From the NCBI RefSeq assembly GCF_000974485.1, contig NZ_BBOM01000005.1, positions 124,001-188,000 on the forward strand: 64,000 bases of DNA, read 5' to 3'. This DNA comes from Streptomyces sp. NBRC 109706. Its GTDB lineage: Bacteria; Actinomycetota; Actinomycetes; Streptomycetales; Streptomycetaceae. The position numbers and the translations under genes are program-made. This document shows, in pieces, positions 1-8,240 of the stretch. The notes beneath the pieces were generated by a model, which was not told where the DNA came from, did not search any database, and was given only the letters and a program-made list of their open reading frames with translations. The first letter of the stretch is position 1, and each line of letters begins with the position of its first letter.

Positions 1-322
1 ACTGGGCGAGGTTCTCCTCGGTGAAGGTGCCGGAGTCCTCGGTGGCGGTCACCGAGAAGTCGTTCTCCGCGCCGAGTTGGGTGATGGTCTCGATGCCGGT
101 CTCGATCGAGTCGTGCCGGAATCCCGCGGTCTTGGAGAAGACCAGCACGTCGAACGGGTCGGCCGCGATCGACGTTCCGCCGTCGGCCGAGGGGCCGGAG
201 TCGGTGGACGCGCTGGCGGCGACGGCGGGCAGCGCGGCGGCGGCGAGCACACCGCCGGCCGCGAGATAGCCGATGCGTCGCATACGGGTGGTGGGGGTGG
301 TGCGGGTGGTCACTTTGCGCAT
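1..322 (-). CDS. Secreted ThuA-like domain protein (3' end outside window)
   Basis: The visible 107 codons start at ATG 322, preceded by GAGGAG-like sequence (cagtgaggagtgatcacc). The N-terminus is an Arg/Thr-rich stretch followed by a hydrophobic Ala/Leu segment ending near AVAASAS, which looks like a signal peptide. The mature part begins [20 protein letters not shown] and continues with [17 protein letters not shown], the typical opening of ThuA-like (trehalose-utilisation, class I glutamine amidotransferase-fold) domains. The gene starts only 5 bp after the stop of the sugar dehydrogenase, so the two are very likely co-transcribed. In Streptomyces, ThuA domains often sit in or beside secreted PKD/CBM sugar dehydrogenases. 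The substrate is unknown and the C-terminus cannot be seen. Confidence 0.85.
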   Translation of the reverse strand, partial: MRKVTTRTTPTTRMRRIGYLAAGGVLAAAALPAVAASASTDSGPSADGGTSIAADPFDVLVFSKTAGFRHDSIETGIETITQLGAENDFSVTATEDSGTFTEENLAQ

Positions 323-327
323 GGTGA

Positions 328-2757
328 TCACTCCTCACTGCCGGTGCTGAAGGTGAAGTCGTCCAGGTTGTACGAGCCTCCCGTGAAGGCGAGGTAGAGC
401 GTCACGGTCCCGGACGGCTGGTTGGACAGCGTGGTGCTGACGTCCTCGTAGGTCTCCCAGCCGCCGGTGTCACCCACCTCGACGGTGCCGAGCAGTTCGC
501 CGTCGGGGGCGTCCGCGCGGACCTCGATGGTGCCGCCGCCGCCCTGGGAGGCGACCCGTGCGGTGAACTCCTGGGCGTTGCCCAGCTGGTAGGGCTCGAA
601 GGCGATCCAGTCGCCCGCGTCGATGAACGCGACCGCGTTGCCGCCGTGGGCCCCGGCCTGGCTCTCCACCTCGACGCCGGAGGAATCGCTGAAGTGCTCG
701 GCCTGGCGCTGCTTGGTCTGGGAGACGACCTGGTCGCTCCCGGTCAGCGGCGGCGCGTCACCGGCGCCCGAGTCGGTGTACTCGGCGTTCCAGACCCCGA
801 AGATGTTGGCGTTGGGGTCGTGTTCACCGTCGGCCAGCGTCTGCAGCGTGCCGGAGCAGCCGGTGGTGGAGGTCTGCGGGTGGCCGTGCGAGTCGTGGCC
901 CAGGATGAAGGTCACGGTGACGTTGTCGCAGTTGATCTCCGCGTCCTCGGCGTCGGTGACCTCCACCTCGAAGGGCACCGCGTCGCCGAAGTCGACCAGG
1001 GCGCCGTTGCCCGGCAGCACGATGTTGACCTGGGGCGCGCTGTTGCCGACCGCGATCTGGACTGAGGCGCCGCCGGTGGCCCCGGAGGGGTTGGTCACCG
1101 TCAGTTCGGCGGTGTAGGTGCCGGTCTCCGTGTAGGTGTGGGTCGGGTTCGCCTCGTCCGAGGTGGCGCCGTCGCCGAAGTCCCACGCGTAGCTGAGGTC
1201 TGCGCCGCCGGGGTCGCGGCTGCCCTCGGAGCTGAAGTTGACCTCCAGCGGGGCGGGTCCTGAGTTCACGTCGGCCGATGCCTCGGCGATGGGCGACTGG
1301 ACGCCGCTGGTGTACTCGATGCGGTACAGGGCGCTGTTCTCGTCGCCGGAGAACCAGCCCAGGCCGTAGTCGAGCACATAGAGCGCGCCGTCCGGGCCGA
1401 AGGCGCTGTCCATGACCTGGGTGCCTTCCCAGAGGAAGTCATGGATGCCGTCGACGTTCCCGCTGCCGTCCATCTCGACGGCTTTGATCCACTGGCGGCC
1501 GAACTCGGTGGCGAAGAACGTGCCGTCCATGGACTCGGGGAACTTCACGGCCGAGTCGAGGTTCGGGTCGTAGTTGTAGACCGGTCCCGCCATGGGCGAT
1601 TCGGAGCCGCCGCCGAACTCCGGCACCGAGTTGCCGTCGTAGGGGATCCAGGCGGGCTGGGCCGGCGGCACCTCGGTCAGGCCCGTGTTGTTGCGCGAGT
1701 CGTTGACCGGGGCCGAGCAGTCGAAGGCGCTGCCGGAGCTGCCGCTGCCGAAGTCGTAGTCGATATAGGGCTGGTTGTCGCCGATGCAGTAGGGCCAGCC
1801 GAAGTTGCCGGGCTCGGTGATCCGGTTGAACTCCACCAGTCCGCCGGGCCCTCGGCCCGGGTCGGCGGTGCCGGCGTCGGGGCCGTAGTCGCCGACGTAG
1901 ACGACGCCGGTGGCCTTGTCCACGCTCATCCGGAACGGGTTGCGGAAGCCCATCGCGTAGATCTCGTCGCGGGCGCCTTCGGTGCCGGGCGCGAAGAGGT
2001 TGCCGTCCGGGATGGTGTAGCTGCCGTCGTCCTCGACATGGATCCGCAGGACCTTGCCCCGCAGGTCGTTGGTGTTGCCCGAGGAACGCCTGGCGTCGAA
2101 CGCCGGGTTGCGGTTGTCCCGGTCGTCGATCGGCGAGTAGCCGTCGGACGCGAACGGGTTGGTGTCGTCACCCGTGGAGAGGTAGAGGTTGCCCTCGGCG
2201 TCGAAGTCGATGTCACCGCCGACGTGGCAGCACTGGCCACGGCTGGCGGCCACGTCGAGAATCTCGACCTCGCTGCTGTTGTGGAGCGTACCGTCCTCGT
2301 TCAACACGAAGCGGGACAGCCGGTTGACGCCGTCGTAGGGCGCGAAGTCGTCCGGGCCGCCCTCGGCCGGCGAGTCGCCGCCCGGGGTGTCCAACGGCGG
2401 TGCGTAGTACAGATAGATGAAGCGGTTGTCCTCGAAGTCCGGGTCGACCCCGACGCCTTGGATACCTTCCTCGTCATGGCTGTAGACCGGGACCCGGCCG
2501 GCGACCTTGGTGGAGCCGGCCGCGTCGGTGAGCCGGACGGTGCCGTCCCTCGACGTGTGCAGCACCGAGGTGTCGGGCAGCACGGCGAGCGTCATGGGCT
2601 CGCCCATCTCGGCCTCGCCCTTGGCGAGGGTGACCTGCTGGAACTCCTCCAGTGGCGGAGGTGCGGCCGTGGCCGCCTGTTGACTGATGACCGTACCCAC
2701 GGCGGCGAGCGAGAGGCCCGCCACTGCCGCGAGTGCGGCTTTGAATCTCCTGTGCAC
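328..2757 (-). CDS. Secreted PQQ-type glucose/sorbosone dehydrogenase-like protein with PKD and CBM6-like domains
   Basis: This is a predicted extracellular sugar-oxidising beta-propeller of about 809 residues. GTG 2757 is chosen because a perfect GGAGG lies 7 nt upstream; a GTG 24 bp further upstream would place that box inside the gene. The N-terminus ([15 protein letters not shown]) is a signal peptide ending near AATAAP. The propeller follows, with motifs typical of soluble glucose dehydrogenase/sorbosone dehydrogenases ([53 protein letters not shown]). Then comes a PKD domain ([24 protein letters not shown]) and a C-terminal CBM6-like domain ([12 protein letters not shown] ... GGSYNLDDF). 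The ThuA-like gene follows 5 bp downstream. Both PQQ use and the sugar substrate are inferred from family. Confidence 0.88.
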   Translation of the reverse strand: MHRRFKAALAAVAGLSLAAVGTVISQQAATAAPPPLEEFQQVTLAKGEAEMGEPMTLAVLPDTSVLHTSRDGTVRLTDAAGSTKVAGRVPVYSHDEEGIQGVGVDPDFEDNRFIYLYYAPPLDTPGGDSPAEGGPDDFAPYDGVNRLSRFVLNEDGTLHNSSEVEILDVAASRGQCCHVGGDIDFDAEGNLYLSTGDDTNPFASDGYSPIDDRDNRNPAFDARRSSGNTNDLRGKVLRIHVEDDGSYTIPDGNLFAPGTEGARDEIYAMGFRNPFRMSVDKATGVVYVGDYGPDAGTADPGRGPGGLVEFNRITEPGNFGWPYCIGDNQPYIDYDFGSGSSGSAFDCSAPVNDSRNNTGLTEVPPAQPAWIPYDGNSVPEFGGGSESPMAGPVYNYDPNLDSAVKFPESMDGTFFATEFGRQWIKAVEMDGSGNVDGIHDFLWEGTQVMDSAFGPDGALYVLDYGLGWFSGDENSALYRIEYTSGVQSPIAEASADVNSGPAPLEVNFSSEGSRDPGGADLSYAWDFGDGATSDEANPTHTYTETGTYTAELTVTNPSGATGGASVQIAVGNSAPQVNIVLPGNGALVDFGDAVPFEVEVTDAEDAEINCDNVTVTFILGHDSHGHPQTSTTGCSGTLQTLADGEHDPNANIFGVWNAEYTDSGAGDAPPLTGSDQVVSQTKQRQAEHFSDSSGVEVESQAGAHGGNAVAFIDAGDWIAFEPYQLGNAQEFTARVASQGGGGTIEVRADAPDGELLGTVEVGDTGGWETYEDVSTTLSNQPSGTVTLYLAFTGGSYNLDDFTFSTGSEE

Positions 2758-3064
2758 GAGCGTTCCTCCGTAAGAGCGCACGGGGGTGGGGGTGAAGCTG
2801 TCGCACAGGCGCGCGCCGTCGCGCCATGGTGAACGGAGTGGACGTCAGATGAGGGGAACGACCGCCCTGTTCGGACTGTTCGAAATTGACTGGTACACCA
2901 CAGGGAAGGTAACGACTTTCCCCCGAACTGGAAACCCCTTTGAAACAAGCTGTGCCAACTTCATCCTGCAGCCGGACAAAGTGAGCGTGCCAAACTACGC
3001 ACACCGTCCTGTTCGGCGGTGTGCGCCGGTCATGCCCCCTTCGGCGGCCCCCGCGGGGCGCCGC
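2758..3064. other. Non-coding gap upstream of the sugar dehydrogenase
   Basis: This 307-bp gap lies between the dehydrogenase start and the tetR stop. It is more AT-rich than its neighbours and should hold the promoter of the minus-strand operon. Read on the minus strand, two similar blocks, TTTGGCACGCTCACTTTGT and GTTGGCACAGCTTGTTT, lie about 40 bp apart and could be regulator half-sites. No promoter can be named with confidence. A hairpin at its right end is listed separately. No gene is seen here. Confidence 0.5.
2998..3025 (-). terminator. Hairpin terminator downstream of tetR
   Basis: CGCACACCG (2998-3006) and CGGTGTGCG (3017-3025) form a perfect 9-bp stem with a 10-nt loop, 40 bp past the tetR stop. 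There is no U-tract, as is usual for Streptomyces terminators. Confidence 0.6.
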
Positions 3065-3673
3065 TCACTCCTCGGGCGGTAGCGGCACCCCGATCAGAGC
3101 GGTGATCACCCGGTCCGTTGCCCGGGCCATGTCCACGGCGGCCGGGTCCAGCAGCCACTGCACCTGCAGGCCGTCCATCACCGCGATGATCGCGTTGGCC
3201 AGCTCCGGCAGATCCCGGGTGGCCGGCAGTTCGCCGGCCTCGGCCGCCTCTTCGAGGGCGGTGATCACCATGGTGCGCAGCCCCTGGTAACGGCTGCGGA
3301 AGTACTCCTGCGCCGGATGCCCCTCGGTGACGCTCTCCGCCGAGAGCACCGTGTAGAGCCGGACGATGCCCTCCCGTTCGGCGTTCCGGCGCGCGGTGTC
3401 CACCAGATGCCGCAGCAGGCCGAGGCCGCGCGGGCGGCCGTCGCCCAGCGCGTCGATATCGGACTTGTCGCGCAGCTCCAACACCCCGGTCAACAGACCG
3501 GCCTTGGTGCGGAAGTGGTGCAGGACGCCGGCCTGGGTGAGCCCGGACCGTTCGGCTATCTCGGCCAGCGAGGCGTTGTGGTAGCCACGGGTCGCGAAGG
3601 TCTCCATGGCGATGCGCAGAATCTCGTCACGCCGCCGGGCACCTACCGGACGTGGAGGCGCTGCTTTGGGCAT
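3065..3673 (-). CDS. TetR-family transcriptional regulator
   Basis: A 202-residue repressor with an N-terminal TetR helix-turn-helix at about residues 15-60 (DEILRIAMETFATRGYHNASLAEIAERSGLTQAGVLHHF) and a C-terminal ligand-binding/dimer domain of the type common in actinobacterial TetR proteins (YRGLRT-like middle, DGLQVQWLLDP). ATG 3673 has GGAG 8 nt upstream (gtaggagcggtc). It is transcribed divergently from the GH3 beta-glucosidase, and the 178-bp intergenic gap contains two kinds of palindromes. It therefore probably controls the glucosidase and itself. The ligand is unknown; a glucoside or related metabolite is a guess from context. Confidence 0.9.
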   Translation of the reverse strand: MPKAAPPRPVGARRRDEILRIAMETFATRGYHNASLAEIAERSGLTQAGVLHHFRTKAGLLTGVLELRDKSDIDALGDGRPRGLGLLRHLVDTARRNAEREGIVRLYTVLSAESVTEGHPAQEYFRSRYQGLRTMVITALEEAAEAGELPATRDLPELANAIIAVMDGLQVQWLLDPAAVDMARATDRVITALIGVPLPPEE

Positions 3674-3736
3674 GACCGCTCCTACCTTCGGCTTCGTCGG
3701 CTGGCAGTGTACGGCCGATCACGCCCGGGACCGCCA

Positions 3737-3769
3737 GGTTCCGGAACCACCGGCCCTGGTTCCGGAACC
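3737..3769. promoter_or_regulatory. Tandem perfect palindromes GGTTCCGGAACC, candidate operator
   Basis: Two identical 12-bp perfect palindromes, GGTTCCGGAACC at 3737-3748 and 3758-3769, have centres exactly 21 bp apart, about two DNA turns, so two dimers could bind the same face. They lie in the tetR/GH3 divergent gap, closer to tetR. Which regulator binds is unknown; the adjacent TetR is the first candidate. Confidence 0.7.
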
Positions 3770-3790
3770 GCCGAAACCCCGACGCAGCCC

Positions 3791-3808
3791 TTACTAAGTA
3801 CTCAGTCA
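3791..3808. promoter_or_regulatory. Near-palindromic candidate TetR operator upstream of the GH3 gene
   Basis: TTACTAAGTACTCAGTCA matches its reverse complement at 14 of 18 positions, and the inner ACTAAGTACTCAGT at 12 of 14. The sequence and size fit a TetR-family operator. It lies 44 bp before the GH3 start codon, where binding would block transcription. Confidence 0.55.
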
Positions 3809-3851
3809 GTCTGCTTTCATCCTTCCGTACCACCCGCTCGAAAGGAACCCC

Positions 3852-6389
3852 ATGCCCCCTCTCCCCGCGTCCGCCGCCGGTGTCGGGCCGGTCCACCGGC
3901 GCCGGGTCCGGGACGACGCCGAGCTGGCGGCCCGGGTCCGCGAACTGGACGTGGCCGCCAAGGTGCGCCTGCTGACCGGCGCCTCGCTCTGGTCGACCGG
4001 CGCCGAACCCCGGCTCGGCCTGCTGCCGGTGGTGCTGTCGGACGGGCCGCAGGGAGTGCGTGGCATCGGCGATGTGCCGGGCGCCACCGGGCTGTTGGCG
4101 CCGGCGCCCAGCGCGGTCGCGGCCAGCTGGGATCCGGAACTGGCCGAGCGCCTCGGCGAGCTGTTCGCCGCCGAGGCCCGGCGCAAGGGGGTGGACGTGC
4201 TGCTGGCGCCGGCGATCAACCTGCAGCGCACCCCGGTGGCCGGCCGGCACTTCGAGTACTTCGCCGAGGACCCGCTGCTCACCGCCGCCGTCGCCGCCGG
4301 GCTGGTCCGGGGCCTCCAACGGCACGGGGTGGCCGGCTGCCTCAAGCACTATGTGGCCAACGACTCCGAGACCGAGCGCACCACCTACCGTGCCCGGGTC
4401 GACCGGCGGACCCTGCGCGAGGTGTATCTGGCGCCGTTCCAGGCCGTGTTGGCGGACTCCGACGCCTGGAGCGTGATGTCCGCCTACTCGGGCGTGGACG
4501 ACGGCGAGCTGTCCGCGCCGATGGGCGAGCACACCGGGCTCGTCCGTGGCGTGCTCAAGGACGAATGGGGCTTCGCCGGCCCCGTGATCAGTGACTGGGC
4601 CGCGACGCGCTCCACCGTGCCCAGTGCGCTGGGCGGGCTCGATCTGGTGATGCCGGGTCCCGGCGGCCCCTGGGGCGAGGCGCTGGTCGCCGCCGTGGCG
4701 GCGGGCGAGGTCCCCGAGGCGGTGGTGGACGACAAGGTGCTGCGGCTGCTGTGGCTGGCGGGCCGGGTGGGCCGTCTGGTGGCGCCCTGGGACCCGGAGG
4801 AGGAGGCCCCAGAACCGCGCCCGGCCACCGGCGGCGAGCCCACCGAGCGGGAGTTCGCGCTGCTGCGCTCCGTCGCCGCCCGGGGCACGGTGCTGCTGCG
4901 CGACCCCGACCGGCTGCTCCCGCTCGACGGCGCGGCGCTCTCCCGGGTGGCGCTGATCGGGCCGAACGCGGTGCGGCCCTACTTCCAGGGCGGCGGCAGC
5001 GCCTTTGTGCCGCCGAGCCGGCTGGTCGACTATGCCGAGGGGCTGCGTGCCGCGCTGCCCGACGCCACCGTCACCGTGCACAGGGGCGGGGACGCGCGCC
5101 GTCACGCGCCGTTTGTCGATCCGGCGTCGCTCGTCCTGCGCGCCGATTTCCTGGACGCCGAGGGCCGGTTGCTCGGCTCCGAGGAGCACGGCACGGGAGA
5201 CCTCACCGACTACCACGGCTTCCCGGACGAGACCCACCGGGTGGTGCTGCGCGGCACGGTGACGCTCGCCGGGCCCGGCACGCACCAGCTGGAGATCGGC
5301 GCCATGGGCCGGTTCGTCGTCCGGGTGGACGGGGCCGAGGTCGCCGCCGGGGACGACGACCGGGGCGTGGACCTGGTTCTGGACTCCAGCCACAGCCATC
5401 CGCCGGGCCACCGGGTGGAGTTGACGGTGGGCGAGACCTCGCGCGCGGTGGCCCTTGAGATCGATCTCACGGTGGTGGACGCCGGCGGCTACGGCCGGAT
5501 CGTCACCTGCCAGCTGCGTCATCTGGGGCCGGGCGCCGGGCCGGAGGAGGAGATCGCGGCGGCGGTCGCCGCGGCCGGGGCCGCCGAGCTGGCGGTGGTC
5601 GTGGTGGGCACCAACGAGGAGGTCGAGTCCGAGGGTTGGGACCGGGACACGCTGTCGCTGCCAGGACGGCAGGACGAGCTGGTGCGCCGGGTCGCGGCGG
5701 CCAGTCCCCGGACGGTGGTGGTCGTCAACGCCGGCGCCCCGGTGCTGCTGCCCTGGGCCGACGAGGTGCCGGCGCTGCTCTGGGGCTGGCTGCCCGGGCA
5801 GGAGGCGGGCCACGCGCTGGCCGATGTGCTGCTGGGCCGGGCCGAGCCCACCGGACGGCTGCCGTTCACCCTGCCGGCGCGCGCCGAGGACGTGCCGGTG
5901 CCGCACGCCGTCCCCGAGGGCGGCCTGATCGAGTACGCGGAGGGCCGGGACGTCGGCTACCGGGGCTGGGACCGCGCCCTGCGCGAGCCGGCGTTCCCGT
6001 TCGGCCACGGCCTGGGCTACGGCGCCTGGTCCTACGCGTCCGTCGAGGTCGACACCGAGGAACTGCCCGAGGGGCGGGACCTCACGGTCACCGTCACGGT
6101 GCGCAACTCGGCGGACCGCGACGCCCGCGAGGTGGTCCAGGTGTATCTGGCCCCGCCGCCGGACGAGGACGGCAGGCCGCTGCGGGCGCTGGCCGGCTCG
6201 GCCGTGCTCGCGGTGGCCGCCGGCGGCGAGGGCACGGCCACGGTGACCGTGCCGGCGCGGGCCTTCCAGGTGTGGAGCACGCGGAAGGCCGACTGGCGTA
6301 CCCCACCCGGCCGTTACCAGCTGCTCGTCGGCCGCTCCAGCCGGGACATCCGGCTGACCCGGGAGGTGCGCGTGGGCACCACCGGCTGA
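3852..6389 (+). CDS. Beta-glucosidase, glycoside hydrolase family 3
   Basis: An 845-residue cytoplasmic GH3 enzyme (no signal peptide) that should release glucose from beta-glucosides. The start ATG 3852 follows GAAAGGAACCCC. The order is the GH3 N-terminal TIM barrel with the nucleophile motif VISDW (Asp248), the GH3 C-terminal alpha/beta sandwich, a PA14-like insertion at about residues 395-550 (LVLRADFLDAEGRLLG ... YHGFPDETHRVVLRG), the rest of the C-terminal domain (VVVVGTNEEVESEGWDRDTLSLPG), and a C-terminal fibronectin III-like domain (LTVTVTVRNSADRDAREVVQVYL). The sugar-binding motif KHYVANDSETERTTY is also typical. It is divergent from tetR and followed by a strong hairpin. It probably degrades oligosaccharides imported after extracellular hydrolysis, possibly by the neighbouring GH30 enzyme. 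Confidence 0.95.
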   Translation: MPPLPASAAGVGPVHRRRVRDDAELAARVRELDVAAKVRLLTGASLWSTGAEPRLGLLPVVLSDGPQGVRGIGDVPGATGLLAPAPSAVAASWDPELAERLGELFAAEARRKGVDVLLAPAINLQRTPVAGRHFEYFAEDPLLTAAVAAGLVRGLQRHGVAGCLKHYVANDSETERTTYRARVDRRTLREVYLAPFQAVLADSDAWSVMSAYSGVDDGELSAPMGEHTGLVRGVLKDEWGFAGPVISDWAATRSTVPSALGGLDLVMPGPGGPWGEALVAAVAAGEVPEAVVDDKVLRLLWLAGRVGRLVAPWDPEEEAPEPRPATGGEPTEREFALLRSVAARGTVLLRDPDRLLPLDGAALSRVALIGPNAVRPYFQGGGSAFVPPSRLVDYAEGLRAALPDATVTVHRGGDARRHAPFVDPASLVLRADFLDAEGRLLGSEEHGTGDLTDYHGFPDETHRVVLRGTVTLAGPGTHQLEIGAMGRFVVRVDGAEVAAGDDDRGVDLVLDSSHSHPPGHRVELTVGETSRAVALEIDLTVVDAGGYGRIVTCQLRHLGPGAGPEEEIAAAVAAAGAAELAVVVVGTNEEVESEGWDRDTLSLPGRQDELVRRVAAASPRTVVVVNAGAPVLLPWADEVPALLWGWLPGQEAGHALADVLLGRAEPTGRLPFTLPARAEDVPVPHAVPEGGLIEYAEGRDVGYRGWDRALREPAFPFGHGLGYGAWSYASVEVDTEELPEGRDLTVTVTVRNSADRDAREVVQVYLAPPPDEDGRPLRALAGSAVLAVAAGGEGTATVTVPARAFQVWSTRKADWRTPPGRYQLLVGRSSRDIRLTREVRVGTTG

Positions 6390-6402
6390 CCCCAAGGCGT
6401 TC

Positions 6403-6430
6403 GTGCCGCGCGCGTCCGCGCGCGCGGCAC
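6403..6430 (+). terminator. Strong hairpin terminator after the GH3 gene
   Basis: GTGCCGCGCGCG (6403-6414) and CGCGCGCGGCAC (6419-6430) form a perfect 12-bp stem with the tetraloop TCCG, 13 bp after the GH3 stop. The GH30 gene may therefore have its own promoter in 6431-6560. Confidence 0.75.
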
Positions 6431-6560
6431 GGCGGATCGACCCCGACCACCAGAGTGTCATGGACATGCCTGGTACTTCGTGGTGGCCGGACACCGGAAC
6501 TCCCCTTCTCCGCGGAGAGAGATCCCGCGGAGAGCAACCCCCCACTCAAGGGAGCCGCAC

Positions 6561-7994
6561 ATGAGAGAACGCACCGCACACCGCCGGACCGCCCTGCGCA
6601 CCACCCTGCTGGGCGTCTCCGCCGCGGCGCTGGTCGCCGGCGGGCTCGGCCTGACCGCCGGCACCTCGCAGGCCGCGCCCACCAGCGCCGAGGTGTGGCT
6701 GACCACCCCGGGCGGCCAGTCCCGGCTGGCACCCCAGGGCGAGGTGGCCTTCGACGGCCAACCGCAGTCCACCGACATCCAGGTGGACACCGGACAGCGC
6801 CACCAGTCGTTCAGCGGCGCCGGCGCCTCCGTCACCGAGGCGTCGGCCCATCTGATCCAGGGCCTCCCGCAGGGCGAGCGCGACGCGCTGCTGGACTCGC
6901 TGTTCAGCAGGAACGGCGAGGGCATCGGGCTCAGCTATCTGCGCCAGCCGCTGGGCAGCACCGACTTCAACGCCGGCGGCTTCTACACCTACGAGGACAC
7001 CCCGGGGCAGTTCTCCATCGACCGGGACCGCCAGGAGATCATCCCCGTGGTCCAGGCCGCGCTGAACCGCAATCCGGACATCCGGCTGATGGGCAGCCCC
7101 TGGTCGCCCCCGGCCTGGATGAAGTCCGGCAACTCCCTCAACGGCGGCAGCCTGCTGCCCGAGCACTACGGGGACTACGCCGACTACCTGGTGAACGCGA
7201 TCCAGGCGTACGCGGCCGAGGGCATCGAGCTGCACGATCTCACCGCGCAGAACGAGCCGCTGTTCGCGACGAGTTACCCGTCCACCTCGATGAGCGCATC
7301 CGAACAGGCCGCGTTCTTCCGGGTGTTGGACGAGGCGCTGACCGAGGCGGGGCTGCCGACCAGCCTCTTCGCCTACGACCACAACTGGGACGAGCCGGGC
7401 TACCCCCTCCAGGTCCTCTCCGAGACCTCGGACATCGACCGGGTGGCGGGCGCCGCGTTCCACTGCTACGGCGGACAGCCCGAGGCCCAGGGGCAGCTGG
7501 TCGACGCGGGTGAGCGGGTGTACTTCACCGAGTGCTCGGGCACCGACAGCGAGAACCAGGCCAACACCTTCTCCGACACGCTGCGCTGGCAGGCCGAGAA
7601 CCTGGTGGTGCGGAACATGCGCCACGGCGGCGAGACCGTGATCACCTGGAACCTCGCCCTGGACCAGAACGGCGGCCCGCACCAGGGCCACTGCGACGAC
7701 CGCTGCAACGGTGTGGTGGAGATCGCCGGCAACCAGGTCAACAGGGGTGCCGAGTTCTATGTGCTGGGCCATCTCACCAAGTTCACCGACCCCGGCGCGC
7801 AGCGGGTCTCCTCCTCGAGCGAGGGCCCCGGCGGGCTGCAGAACGTGGTCTTCGAGAACCCCGACGGGACCCGGGTCGCCTATGTGGTGAACGCCTCCGG
7901 CGGTGAGCGGTCCTTCTCCATCACGGAGGACGGCGCCTCGTTGAACTACTCCCTGCCGGCCGGCGCGGTGGCCACCTTCACCTGGACCGCGTAG
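6561..7994 (+). CDS. Secreted glycoside hydrolase family 30 (glucosylceramidase / beta-1,6-glucanase type)
   Basis: A 477-residue extracellular glycosidase. The start ATG 6561 follows GGGAG 6 nt upstream. An Arg-rich N-terminus and a hydrophobic segment ([18 protein letters not shown]) end near TSQAAPTS, a clear signal peptide. The GH30 TIM barrel shows [19 protein letters not shown], the acid/base motif LTAQNEP (Glu232) and the nucleophile region VYFTECSG (Glu324), followed by the usual C-terminal beta-sandwich ([18 protein letters not shown]). Known family members cleave glucosylceramide or endo-beta-1,6-glucan; the fungal cell-wall glucan is the likelier substrate for a soil actinomycete, but this is inference. 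CTCCGCGGAG-type repeats lie just upstream (about 6510-6535). Confidence 0.9.
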   Translation: MRERTAHRRTALRTTLLGVSAAALVAGGLGLTAGTSQAAPTSAEVWLTTPGGQSRLAPQGEVAFDGQPQSTDIQVDTGQRHQSFSGAGASVTEASAHLIQGLPQGERDALLDSLFSRNGEGIGLSYLRQPLGSTDFNAGGFYTYEDTPGQFSIDRDRQEIIPVVQAALNRNPDIRLMGSPWSPPAWMKSGNSLNGGSLLPEHYGDYADYLVNAIQAYAAEGIELHDLTAQNEPLFATSYPSTSMSASEQAAFFRVLDEALTEAGLPTSLFAYDHNWDEPGYPLQVLSETSDIDRVAGAAFHCYGGQPEAQGQLVDAGERVYFTECSGTDSENQANTFSDTLRWQAENLVVRNMRHGGETVITWNLALDQNGGPHQGHCDDRCNGVVEIAGNQVNRGAEFYVLGHLTKFTDPGAQRVSSSSEGPGGLQNVVFENPDGTRVAYVVNASGGERSFSITEDGASLNYSLPAGAVATFTWTA

Positions 7995-8129
7995 GCCCCG
8001 TCCGGGCGGCGCGGCGCCGGGACCGGGCGCGACCCGGTCCCGACGGCGCGCGGGGCGAGGGCCCGTCGCGTTTGGCCCCGCGGCGGCGGGGTACTCGCGG
8101 CGGGCCCGAGCCGAGCCAGGAGGTGCCCC

Positions 8130-8240
8130 GTGCCGGAGAACCCGGAGACCCCGGAGAACCTGGAGAACCCGGAGAAAGCAGAGAAGCCGGAGACCCCGGA
8201 GCGCGGGGAACCGCCCATGACGCCGGCCGGGTCCCGTTGA
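8130..8240 (+). CDS. Small Pro-Glu-Asn repeat ORF overlapping the phosphoketolase start
   Basis: A 36-codon frame starts at GTG 8130 with an excellent ribosome binding site, AGGAGGT (8118-8124), 5 nt upstream. It encodes [24 protein letters not shown] repeats generated by repeated GGAGAACCC/GGAGACCCC units, and ends with TGA 8238-8240. The TTG that best starts the phosphoketolase (8237) overlaps this stop as TTGA, so translation looks coupled. It may be a leader peptide that only delivers ribosomes. The alternative is that a frameshift has split a longer N-terminal extension of the phosphoketolase. No homologue is recognised. Confidence 0.5.
   Translation: MPENPETPENLENPEKAEKPETPERGEPPMTPAGSR

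Noticed and set aside
3627..6545. Very long open frame opposite the GH3 gene (about 970 codons)
   Set aside because: It is an antisense shadow caused by high third-position GC. It has no ribosome site, no domain, and the plus strand encodes an obvious GH3 enzyme. The same applies to long frames opposite phosphoketolase, kgd and the sensor kinase.
8072..8236. N-terminal extension of phosphoketolase with collagen-like GEP repeats
   Set aside because: The frame is open, but no ribosome site precedes its possible starts and known phosphoketolases begin near the TTG at 8237. A frameshifted extension remains possible and is reported as a finding.
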